From positions 2,046,001 to 2,110,000 of the forward strand of contig JAPFFF010000016.1 in the NCBI GenBank assembly GCA_039105265.1: a stretch of 64,000 nucleotides of DNA. Direction: 5' to 3'. This DNA comes from Tritrichomonas musculus (taxonomy: Eukaryota; Parabasalia; Tritrichomonadida; Tritrichomonadidae). A program made the position numbers and the translations under genes. The notes under the pieces were generated by a model. That model was given only the letters and a program-made list of their open reading frames with translations, was not told the DNA's origin and searched no databases. Below are positions 1 to 8,500 of this stretch, in pieces; position 1 is the stretch's first letter; each line of letters starts with the position of its first letter.

Positions 1-1739
1 TTTGATACAGCAAGGTAATTGATGAGTTTCTTCAAAGGAGATAATACAAAGAATTGTTCGTCATTCCAATACACTTTCCAGACTTTAGAAAAGATTGATG
101 ACCAATAAGAACTTGGTGTAATACGTTTGCTGACTCTTGCTTTTCCCAGACCCATAGGACCGTAATAATTTTCTAACTCTTGCATTTCTTTTCCCTTTGT
201 TAATTTGTATTGACCAGCATCCCAATCAATTTTCTTGATATCTTTATCAAATAATGATTGAATCCATTTATTGAACGGCATTTCTTTTCTTTCTTGTTTT
301 GTTTTAATAACAGATTTCCAAACTTTCTTGTAAGGAGAAGCAAATACAAGCTTGTATCCGTTAATGATTGAAGGATTACCGTTCCTATCAATTAAAACAA
401 CATCATCAACTTTATCACCGTTCAAGTCTGTTATTGAGTTTCCTAACGGGTCTTTGGCATTTTCTGGTAATAAACGATATCTTGGTTTACCGTCTTTGTC
501 AACTGAATTCTTACAGTATTCAATAGCTGTATCACGACAAGCTGCATTCGGAATGTATTTGATTCTGAAGTTTCCGTTAATAATCATATCAATAAATTTA
601 TCTCTGTAATAGGATATATTACCACCGACACGAGGTATTTCAAGCTTGTCAAATGAATCCTTTAATGTTGAGTTAACATGTGGCATATCTTTATTATCAC
701 GTCGTCCACGAGTATTCTTTGAGGGTTGCTTTGCATTTCTTATTAATTCATCAAGTATTTCATCATCTGCTTTGTTATCTTCTGCATATCCTTTGTATTT
801 CCTTGCAAAAGGTGATTTAATTTCTTGTGCTTCTTCTTCATCATCATCATATTTGTATGGTTGTTTTGCAGGTGTTCTTGTATATCTGTATGCTTCGGTT
901 GCTGCTTCATTATCATCACGCCAATCATCTAATTCATCATCATATAATGATTGAAGAGGTCCGTTATTATTGTTGTTGTCGTCTGCCATTTTATTAGTTG
1001 AAAAATTATTTTTATTGTGTTCCTTTGATGGTTCAATAAAAGAATCAGATAAATCATCGTTTTTCAATATTAATGACTCAGAATCTGATTCGCTTAATGT
1101 TATATTAAGTAATGAATCTTCACTGTCTTTAGGCAATTGTATTGTCGAGTCATTTTCATCATCACTCGGAGTTATGCGTTTTCTTCTTGGTGTTCTTCGT
1201 TTATTAGTATCAAGTGTTGGTTCATGTATGCTTGTTCTCTTTCTTCTTCCTTTGTTGGTTTGTGGTGTTTGACTCTTTCTCGGTGGTTTGATGGGTGATG
1301 AACGAAAACCGTCAGAACTATAATTTAAATCATCGTTGACAACAATATTGAAGTAATTGATAATTGTATCAAGGCTTTTTTTGTCTGTTGTGTACTCTCT
1401 TAAACTAAGGAATTGATTACCTTTGCTTTTAATACCTGCATTGATTTTGTTTATCAATGAAACAAATCGACGAAACTTGACTTTCATTTCACGAATCTTT
1501 CCCACACTTCTTCCTGTATATTCATTGTTTTGTATTTGATACAACAAATTAATTAAATCATTGGGGTGTTCTAGTTTATATGTACTGAGAAATGTGTTGT
1601 TAAAATAATCTATCGGGTCCTCTAGTTCATCGTCATCATCAGGTTTAGATACCTCACTGTCAAATATAGTATCATCATCAATATTGCTCAAATCTAATTC
1701 AAAGCTATCAGATGAATTATTTTTATCTTGTTTTGACAT
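1..1739 (-). CDS. Polinton 764-residue-type protein, copy 1 (partial)
   Basis: The reading frame starts at the ATG at 1739 and stays open to the window edge, giving about 579 codons without the C-terminus. It is the second copy of the gene at 13315-15609 and differs by one fewer Asp codon in the N-terminal acidic stretch plus substitutions. It has an acidic, low-complexity N-terminal third with a basic Arg/Lys patch. A better-ordered domain follows, containing a D-x-N-G-D-K repeat followed by a short G-N and an I-N-G-Y motif. It is divergent from the short fibre gene, 22 bases away. No enzymatic function is recognised; a virion-associated or DNA-bound role is only inference. The frame looks intact within the window. 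Confidence 0.75.
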   Translation of the reverse strand, partial: MSKQDKNNSSDSFELDLSNIDDDTIFDSEVSKPDDDDELEDPIDYFNNTFLSTYKLEHPNDLINLLYQIQNNEYTGRSVGKIREMKVKFRRFVSLINKINAGIKSKGNQFLSLREYTTDKKSLDTIINYFNIVVNDDLNYSSDGFRSSPIKPPRKSQTPQTNKGRRKRTSIHEPTLDTNKRRTPRRKRITPSDDENDSTIQLPKDSEDSLLNITLSESDSESLILKNDDLSDSFIEPSKEHNKNNFSTNKMADDNNNNNGPLQSLYDDELDDWRDDNEAATEAYRYTRTPAKQPYKYDDDEEEAQEIKSPFARKYKGYAEDNKADDEILDELIRNAKQPSKNTRGRRDNKDMPHVNSTLKDSFDKLEIPRVGGNISYYRDKFIDMIINGNFRIKYIPNAACRDTAIEYCKNSVDKDGKPRYRLLPENAKDPLGNSITDLNGDKVDDVVLIDRNGNPSIINGYKLVFASPYKKVWKSVIKTKQERKEMPFNKWIQSLFDKDIKKIDWDAGQYKLTKGKEMQELENYYGPMGLGKARVSKRITPSSYWSSIFSKVWKVYWNDEQFFVLSPLKKLINYLAVS

Positions 1740-2163
1740 TGTTTAGTTTCTAATAAATTGAATGTTTACGATTGAGCAGAGCGGGCACATAACAAAAACA
1801 AATACTATTGACGGATTGATTAACGAGTACATTAAAAGATATGTAGACAATTATGTTATCAAAGGTGATACATCGAACGGAAATGGAATCACCGAGGAAC
1901 AATTGAATGAAGCTGTTAACGGATTGCGTGATTATGTTATCAACAATTATGCTTTATCAACTGATATACCTGATAACTTGATTAATGAGGAATCATTGAC
2001 GACAAAAATAAATGAAGCATTGCAAGGATATGCATTGAAGAGTGAAATACCTGAACCTGTTGACTTAACAGCGTATTATACAAGCGCACAAGCTGATGAG
2101 AAGTTTGTTGATGAGGATGAATTGGCTTATGAATTAGATAAGTATGTTTTATCAGATGACGTT
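1..2163 (+). repeat. Inverted repeat 1, left copy
   Basis: This segment is the near-identical reverse complement of 12871-15056. It carries most of the 764-residue protein gene and the first ~135 codons of a fibre gene. Homology on the fibre side stops at the pentamer ACGTT, where the two fibre genes diverge. The copies differ by scattered substitutions and small in-frame indels, for example one Asp codon in an acidic run. The left limit is the window edge. Confidence 0.9.
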
Positions 2164-2181
2164 AGAGAGATAGGGTGTTGA
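1762..2181 (+). CDS. Short chimeric fibre-like protein
   Basis: This 139-residue protein matches the N-terminus of fibre A (10806-13292) for about 135 residues, including the repeat motif with Y-Y-T-S-A-Q-A-D-E-K-F. It then ends in a few codons (V-R-E-I-G-C) that match the extreme end of fibre B (V-R-E stop) and the sequence beyond it. It therefore looks like a deletion chimera: an A-type N-terminus joined at ACGTT to the B-type tail and the shared module. The stalk-like N-terminus is kept and the whole C-terminal knob is lost. It may be expressed as a short coiled stalk or be a non-functional remnant. It occupies the same position relative to the module as fibre B does for copy 2. Confidence 0.7.
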   Translation: MFTIEQSGHITKTNTIDGLINEYIKRYVDNYVIKGDTSNGNGITEEQLNEAVNGLRDYVINNYALSTDIPDNLINEESLTTKINEALQGYALKSEIPEPVDLTAYYTSAQADEKFVDEDELAYELDKYVLSDDVREIGC

Positions 2182-2290
2182 TTTGGGAGGTCAGATAAAG
2201 TTTAAAGTTGACGGTTGCCACTTTTGAATCTTCATCTTTGAATTTACATCTTTGAACTTGTTTAGTAGTATATATCAGTCGGTTTCCGTC

Positions 2291-2302
2291 GGGCTAAAGC
2301 CC
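2291..2302. repeat. Hairpin GGGCT-AA-AGCCC in copy-specific insertion
   Basis: The perfect 5-bp stem with an AA loop lies within roughly 65 bases (about 2250-2320) that have no counterpart in the second module. There the flanking sequences are joined directly near 26570-26590. It lies between the fibre 3' end and the 68-residue gene. It resembles other small hairpins in the window with A-rich or GAA loops. Confidence 0.6.
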
Positions 2303-2388
2303 ACCGTCAACACGACTAATGAACAAAAATAACAACAACGAAAAATCGAACTTTCAAAAATTTTTTATTTTTTTATCAGCAATTTATA

Positions 2389-2595
2389 ATGTCAAACCAA
2401 GCCGAACAATTAAGCATCCTCATTAATAGAATCAACAAAAAGCTAAAAGGTTGGAGACCTGCATTAAAATACCTCTACGATAATGATGATGTTGTTGACG
2501 GAGTACTAAAAGAGATAAATCACTTTATTGAACAACTAAAGAAATTCAACGGACCTGCTGAATTAATTGCTGAACTTGAAGAACTCATTTATTAG
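2389..2595 (+). CDS. Small helical Polinton protein (68 aa), copy 1
   Basis: This 68-residue protein is predicted to be mostly helical, with a W-R-P turn in the middle and an E/L/I-rich C-terminus. It corresponds to the 90-residue protein at 26236-26508. That copy is longer only because of two in-frame double-hairpin insertions, so this is the uninterrupted form. It starts the module's rightward pair with the 152-residue gene. I do not recognise a family. Confidence 0.6.
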   Translation: MSNQAEQLSILINRINKKLKGWRPALKYLYDNDDVVDGVLKEINHFIEQLKKFNGPAELIAELEELIY

Positions 2596-2676
2596 ACAAT
2601 TCATTCAATTCGTTCTCAAGCTGATGAACTTTATTTTTATTTTTTTTTTTTTGTTTTTTAATTTCATGATAAAGAT

Positions 2677-3135
2677 ATGTCAACGCCAAAAGTTTATGAT
2701 TACATCAATTCACTTATTGAAATGTTGGATGAATCAGAGAAGTTCAAACAATGTGATTTCTCAATATTGTGTGATAGATACCCGATACCTTGCGGAAAGG
2801 CTGCATATAAAGCTAAAGTGATATACATATCATTGAAGAACAAAGATAATGCATTTAAACGATTATATTATGATAAGATTGTTGAACTCGGGCTCGAATA
2901 TATAACATTAACATCAAATGTCAGAAGAAGAATATCAACAACATCTATTGAGTTCTTCGTTGAAGGTTCAAATGAAGAGCAATCATTTAAAGAATACAAG
3001 TATTATAATTACAGTATCAGGAAAGTTAATGATAAGAAAACAAAAGAACTCATCGAACAAATGAGACAAAAATATAATATCAATACACCACAACTGTTTG
3101 TTGGTGTTCAACAACAAATTGTATTAGATGAATGA
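2677..3135 (+). CDS. Conserved Polinton protein (152 aa), copy 1
   Basis: The protein is conserved between the two modules with only a few substitutions, which supports it as a real gene. It has a helical N-terminus, a short Cys-containing segment (C-D-F-S-I-L-C-D) and an alternating beta-like middle. It overlaps the convergent ATPase gene by 12 bases at the 3' ends, an arrangement kept in copy 2. Function is not recognised; a structural or DNA-packaging accessory role is inferred only from its neighbours. Confidence 0.6.
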   Translation: MSTPKVYDYINSLIEMLDESEKFKQCDFSILCDRYPIPCGKAAYKAKVIYISLKNKDNAFKRLYYDKIVELGLEYITLTSNVRRRISTTSIEFFVEGSNEEQSFKEYKYYNYSIRKVNDKKTKELIEQMRQKYNINTPQLFVGVQQQIVLDE

Positions 3136-4038
3136 AAGGTTATTAGTTCGAACATTGACTAAAACGAATTGATGTGCTTTCATTGTTCTGTATCGATTCC
3201 ATAACTCTTCGAACTCTATTGGGAATGGAACTTGTTGATATATGTAGCCGAGTTTCTGTCGTGAATAACCACTAAAGATAAAGAATGATGTTGCATTATT
3301 TTTCCATTCGGTTGTTAAAGCTTTGAAGAACTGGATGTTAACTAATATGATTAGATTCTTATGTCGAAGCTGACTGATGGTATTGATAAAATAGGATGAT
3401 TTAATTAGTTTCGATTTCAAGAAGTCTTCACAAAGAATGATAGTATTTAGTGGTTTATTTGGTTGACCTAGTTTATTGATATGAAGAAACTCAAACATAT
3501 CGTTTAACTTCTTTTCATCGATTACTATTTTTGGTGTTGATGAATATTTGTTATACAATTCTTTATATAAATCAAGTTGTTTAAGATATTCTTCAGCATT
3601 GCTGTCAGCAACAGTTTTTATTGGTAGCTGTATCAATTCGCGTTGGCTTTCGAATGTTGCATCATTGATTGTTCCGTTTCGTGATACATAAACAATTAAA
3701 TGAAAGCCAGCGTTCTTCATTCGAGACATTTGAATAACATCTCGTAGCATTATATGACTCTTTCCTTTACCTTGCTGACCAACGAGTATGTTCAATGAAT
3801 TGTAATATGAATAAATACCGTTTGCGATCGGTCTGATTGATTCATTCTTTATTTTTGATTCATTGCGTTGATAAGCTTTGTTCATCTCATCATCAATATT
3901 AAATGTCTTTTCATTAACAGTTGGCTTGAATGATTCATATTCAAATGCAAAACTCATTTGGTCATCATCATAATCAGAGCTATTAGAAAATAAAACCTCT
4001 TTATAATTAAAGTGCGTCGGTTTCATGAAACCTTTCAT
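3124..4038 (-). CDS. Packaging ATPase A (FtsK/HerA-A32 type), copy 1
   Basis: This P-loop ATPase is of the kind Polintons and related viruses use to pump DNA into capsids. The Walker A motif G-Q-Q-G-K-G-K-S lies at about residues 87-94 and the Walker B strand T-I-I-L-C-E-D-F at about 199-206. A later S-Q-L-R-H segment and a V-N-I-Q-F-F strand resemble the sensor/arginine region of A32-like ATPases. At 304 residues it is close to the usual family length. The start ATG at 4038 gives the N-terminus shared with copy 2. This copy lacks the 10-residue hairpin-encoded insertion present there at about residue 174. It is paralogous to ATPase B at 32032-32847. Confidence 0.85.
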   Translation of the reverse strand: MKGFMKPTHFNYKEVLFSNSSDYDDDQMSFAFEYESFKPTVNEKTFNIDDEMNKAYQRNESKIKNESIRPIANGIYSYYNSLNILVGQQGKGKSHIMLRDVIQMSRMKNAGFHLIVYVSRNGTINDATFESQRELIQLPIKTVADSNAEEYLKQLDLYKELYNKYSSTPKIVIDEKKLNDMFEFLHINKLGQPNKPLNTIILCEDFLKSKLIKSSYFINTISQLRHKNLIILVNIQFFKALTTEWKNNATSFFIFSGYSRQKLGYIYQQVPFPIEFEELWNRYRTMKAHQFVLVNVRTNNLSFI

Positions 4039-4062
4039 TTCTTTAGTTTTCGTTAAAGCTCT

Positions 4063-4194
4063 TCATGAATACATTTTTGTTCTTATCTCTTCACTGAGTT
4101 CTGGTTCTTTGTCAGGCATCATTAAAGATACTTCAACAATCTTCACTAAAAATAAACCTGTCAGTAATGAAACAACTAATATTTCATATATCAT
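4063..4194 (-). CDS. 43-residue single-pass membrane protein, copy 1
   Basis: This short ORF begins at the ATG at 4194 and ends in TGA. It encodes one hydrophobic helix (about residues 4-20, rich in I, L, V and F) followed by a charged acidic tail with P-D-K-E-P-E-L. The same ORF is present in the second module at 24618-24749 with apparently no amino-acid change. It lies between the 191-residue gene and ATPase A. Small membrane proteins of this type are common in double-jelly-roll viruses with internal lipid or membrane-penetrating components. That role is inference; the ORF itself is seen directly. Confidence 0.55.
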   Translation of the reverse strand: MIYEILVVSLLTGLFLVKIVEVSLMMPDKEPELSEEIRTKMYS

Positions 4195-4204
4195 TTATTA
4201 GTTT

Positions 4205-4780
4205 TTAAATACATGTTTTCAATGAAATGTTGTGTCTAATGAGTTCGGTATAAATGCTATTATATTTGTATTTCAAGTCATTTGATTCATTATTTTTGTA
4301 CACCAATATCCTATCAATTAAAAGATATTTGGAACGAGAAACGCAACCACTACATGAACAATCATCATTGACAATCAATTCAACTTTATCAGCTTGTGTT
4401 AGTAATTTGATGAGCTCCATTAATGTATTTGAATGACAAATCAATAAATCATTGACTTTTATTGGGTTTGTTTCATAGATTGATAACAATATCTCAAGGA
4501 ATTTGTTTTTGGTTTCAAGTTCTGTTATATCAGCTCCAATATCACTGATACCTCTTTCTAGGGAAACGTTGTTTGTTGGAAGCTGTGATTGATATACTCC
4601 ATTCATCTGAGGTATAGTAAAATTTGTGGCTTGAGATGATTGTGGTAATGGTTGAACTGATGGATATTCAACTGATTGTGGTTGCTTTGGTTTGATGTTT
4701 ATATTAATGTTTGTGTTCTGCTCTGTTTTGACAGATGCATCGTTCTCACTACTTAATATACGAGCTTTTGATAATGCCAT
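4205..4780 (-). CDS. Conserved Polinton protein (191 aa), copy 1
   Basis: The N-terminal ~75 residues are low-complexity (N/I-rich, then P/Q/S-rich). The C-terminal ~110 residues form a compact helical domain containing a C-S-C-S-G-C cluster near residue 145. The second copy has C-A-C-N-G-C at the same place, so the three cysteines are kept, which suggests metal binding or disulfide use. The start ATG at 4780 gives M-A-L-S-K. No family is recognised. It belongs to the leftward block with the 81- and 116-residue genes. Confidence 0.6.
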   Translation of the reverse strand: MALSKARILSSENDASVKTEQNTNININIKPKQPQSVEYPSVQPLPQSSQATNFTIPQMNGVYQSQLPTNNVSLERGISDIGADITELETKNKFLEILLSIYETNPIKVNDLLICHSNTLMELIKLLTQADKVELIVNDDCSCSGCVSRSKYLLIDRILVYKNNESNDLKYKYNSIYTELIRHNISLKTCI

Positions 4781-4834
4781 GAATGTTTGAATAAAAATAA
4801 AACAACATTAATGATGAGTCATTCAATGATTCAT

Positions 4835-5080
4835 TTACAAAGTCATTTGTTCAGCTGATTTGATTCTTTCACCGATTTGCTTTAATTGTATTTCAATTGA
4901 TTTGATATCATTAAATAGTTGTTTATAAATTGACAATATATGAATCATTTTATCAAACTTCTCGCTTAATGCATCATCTTCAGAATTCATACATTCATTG
5001 AATATCTTGTCTTTGACCTTTCTAAACTGAGCATAAAGAGCTGATAAATCATTATTCAGTCCGTTAAGAGTACTATTCAT
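4835..5080 (-). CDS. Small coiled-coil Polinton protein (81 aa), copy 1
   Basis: This short helical protein has heptad-like spacing of I and L over most of its length and is conserved in copy 2 (23729-23974) with about a dozen substitutions, mainly near the ends. It lies between the 191- and 116-residue genes on the same strand with short AT-rich gaps. It may oligomerise. Function is not recognised. Confidence 0.55.
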   Translation of the reverse strand: MNSTLNGLNNDLSALYAQFRKVKDKIFNECMNSEDDALSEKFDKMIHILSIYKQLFNDIKSIEIQLKQIGERIKSAEQMTL

Positions 5081-5117
5081 TTAAATCAAAAATAAATAAA
5101 TTAATTAAATGATATTT

Positions 5118-5468
5118 TTATTCTTTGTTGTTCTTAAATGCCAATAATCTGTTAATCATATATGATGATACATTTAACTTCAATTTGTCTTTCAATAAGT
5201 TTTGTGTATACGAACACCTTTTGTGTGCTGGCAACTTATTAATATCATTCATTACTTTATCATCCAAAAATTGTATAACTTTTTCACGTTCATCCTTGTT
5301 CAAGAACTTTGATGAATTGAATATTGAACGCGTTCTTTTATGGTTTGCTTCTGTATTTGCTTCTTCATTTGTTTCTTCTTCTTCACTTACTTCTTGTTTT
5401 GATTCTAATATCAAAAGTAATTTATGTATTTCTTCAATGTGTTTTATTATTTCTCTTAACTCAGACAT
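5118..5468 (-). CDS. Conserved Polinton protein (116 aa), copy 1
   Basis: The N-terminal third is a predicted coiled coil ending in a Glu-rich linker (S-E-E-E-E-T-N). The C-terminal two thirds, with S-S-K-F-L-N-K-D-E-R-E-K and a final A-F-K-N-N-K-E, look like a small helical, possibly DNA-binding domain. The gene is divergent from polymerase B, with about 90 AT-rich bases between the two starts. The short distance suggests a shared bidirectional promoter. No known family is recognised. Confidence 0.6.
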   Translation of the reverse strand: MSELREIIKHIEEIHKLLLILESKQEVSEEEETNEEANTEANHKRTRSIFNSSKFLNKDEREKVIQFLDDKVMNDINKLPAHKRCSYTQNLLKDKLKLNVSSYMINRLLAFKNNKE

Positions 5469-5554
5469 TTCAATGAAATAAAAAACTCAAAAAAAAATTT
5501 ATTTTTTGATTTAACATTTTTTCAAAATTCAAATAATTTGATTTTTTAATAATA

Positions 5555-5560
5555 TCATAA
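5555..5560 (+). promoter_or_regulatory. Initiator-like element before polymerase B
   Basis: TCATAA lies directly before the ATG at 5561. Trichomonad core promoters use an initiator of the form TCA-pyrimidine-(T/A) within about 20 bases of the start codon, and this fits. It is a short motif in AT-rich DNA, so it could be chance. Confidence 0.35.
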
Positions 5561-8500
5561 ATGAGTTCTCGTTATTACTATCAAAAAGATACCAAATCAT
5601 TTGTTATTGAACAAATCAGGTATATCAATAATGAACTTCAATTAAAACCTCGATTATCAACATCTAAACCTAGTGATTATGATGTTAAACATTTCAAGTC
5701 AATCTTAGAAAATTATCTAACTTCATTTGGTTTTAGAGAACATGAAGGTAATAGAATAGATGACATATCAATATTAGATTTCGTTAATAGAATGAAAAGA
5801 GAAGCAGAAGAACAAGAAGAAGAGGAGGAAGAGGAACAATTTGAAGAAGAAGAACAAAATGATGAACAAAAACTAAAAGAAAAACAAATCGAGGACAACA
5901 TTAAAATAGCTCATGATGCACTCAACAAAGCCCTTCAATTAATCAAATCTGAAAATATATTATTGAGACCATTACCGCCAAAGACAAACAAACAACCTCA
6001 ACGATATGAAGACATTCGATTTAACAATGAAAATGCTGAATTAATTGAATACCTCAAAAAGTTTGGCTATAAAGGTGTGCATTCAAAACATGACTCATAT
6101 TTCATAATCAATGAACCTGAGAACTTTGATGAAGCAGTTGAATCATGCAGTCATTTCATTGACCAATTCCCAAATGATAATGAAAAGGTTGAACGATTAG
6201 ATGAAGACAGTAAAGAACCGATAAAAATATATTACAAGAACGGAGTTTCATCAATTGAAGACATCAATGAATATTTGACTGAAACAGTATTTAAACAAGA
6301 AGTGAAACCGTTCAAAATATATTTTCAATTGACTGGTATATTTGAGATACCACCAAAGAATGAAAGTGAAAGATATACATATGAAGCAAGTGAAATCAAA
6401 TGGAAGAATTATAAATCATCAGTACCGATAATCGTTAGAGAGAATAAAGATATTGATAAAGTTAAACTGTATATTGAATCAAAGATTCATGAATATGAAA
6501 CCACTGCTTCAAACATCAAATTGTGTATCGTTTGGTCTGTTTCATTTACAATCTCTCGTGTCGTTAAGATAACAGGAAAGATTGATGAAGTTTCAGAATT
6601 GTTTGGCAAAAATAAATATATCATTATTGATAACGTTGATGATTGTTTATGTTGGTATCGATTTCTTGCTTGTTGTTTGTTTCCTGAACTAACAAATCAA
6701 AACAAAGATGAAAAGAAAACAAAATATAATACAGCTAACAGAACCAAAGCTGCAAAGAAAATATTATGTGATGAACACGGAATAACTTATTCAACTAAAC
6801 CTACAAAAGAAGCAAATCAATTAATCAACTCGTTCAAAGGTATCACGATTGAAGAAATGAAAGAATCAGCGAAGAATCATAACATCAATGTCAACATCTA
6901 TGAATATGACAAAGAGAAACATATTTATGATATTCAAGACCAATGGCATAACACAGACGAATCAAACAAAACGTTTTCAGCTCTCTTGTATTCAAAGGAT
7001 AAGATACTTCACATAATGTACATCATCAATGCTGAAGCATTAACAAATATTCATATATGTCCTCATTGTGGTTCATACATTCACAAAGGACATGAACATA
7101 TGGATAGATTCAACAGACATGTAGATAAATGTGATGGCAAATTCAAAAAGGATTTCATTCCTTCACGAGAAGCTTTACCATATTGTCCACACATTTTAAA
7201 CAATCCTGTTTATTTGTATTGTCTTTCATATGAACTTGAATGGAAGCCAACAATTCATTATATCACTTATGATTTTGAAACAATGGAGCAAAAGATTGAA
7301 AAGAAAGTCAGCGATAAATCTGTTATCAATTCTCGATTGATTCCTTTGAGTGTTTCATCATGTGTGAAGCTTGATAAAGGATTGATAACAAAGAACTTTG
7401 ACATACGAACAAATGAATTCATAGCTAATTGGATTGACTGGTTATTTGTTGTTGGCTGTGATGTGTATGTTGATAAATTGAATCATTTGAAGAGCTTTAT
7501 TAAAGATAAATCAGAAGAAGAACTCAATAAAATAGATTCATCATTGAAAACAATAACAGTGTTCGGTTTTAATTCATCACGATTTGATTCAAACTTATTC
7601 AAAGAGCAATTGATTAAAAATCATTGGTCTATCGATAGCGGAATGATTGGAACAGCTACATCATTGAAACAATTCATATTGAAATCATCAAAGTATCCCA
7701 TTCGATTACGATTCATTGACGCACAAGCATTTGTTGCTGGAGGAACACTCAAACAATTTGGAATCGATTTTGGTGGTATATCTAACAGTTCGAAAGGTGT
7801 CTTTCCTTATGAAGCAATCAACAATGATAATTATAATGAAGTGTTATCAAAGAGTGAACCGTTCAAATATGAGGACTTCTACAGTTATCTCAATCAAAAG
7901 AACCCATTAACGAAAGCCGATTATGAAGAGTATTTGATTGATTCAAAGAGGTTTGCAACACGTTGGGATTATTTGTTATCATACAATGATAATGATGTTG
8001 AGATGATGATTAAACCGATTGACAACCTTATTCAAATGAATGCTGAATATAAAGTTGATTTGATAAGTAATCTTTCATTGTCAAAGAACGCTTCATGTAT
8101 CAAATATGCTCTTGCTTATAAAGATTTCAATCCGAAGAATGACTATGAAACCATAAACAAAACAAACACATTCAAACCATCAATGAAATGGTGGTTAAAT
8201 AAATGTGATAACTATAGAAAGCAAGATGAGAAACACAACAAAATGAATCAAAATCAACGTGATATATCAAAATGTGTTAGTGAAAAAGATTTTGATGCTT
8301 TCATGAAATTGTACAATTCAAATGAAACAGGTAAATGTCATTTATGTGGCGAACACTTCACATATGAAAACAAACCAACTCTTGACAGAATAGATAATAA
8401 TAAAGGACATCAGATTGATAACTGTTTGTTGGCTTGTGCTGAATGTAATCGTTTACGACAAAGAGATGATGACAAGATAACAAGAACCAAAATACAATTG

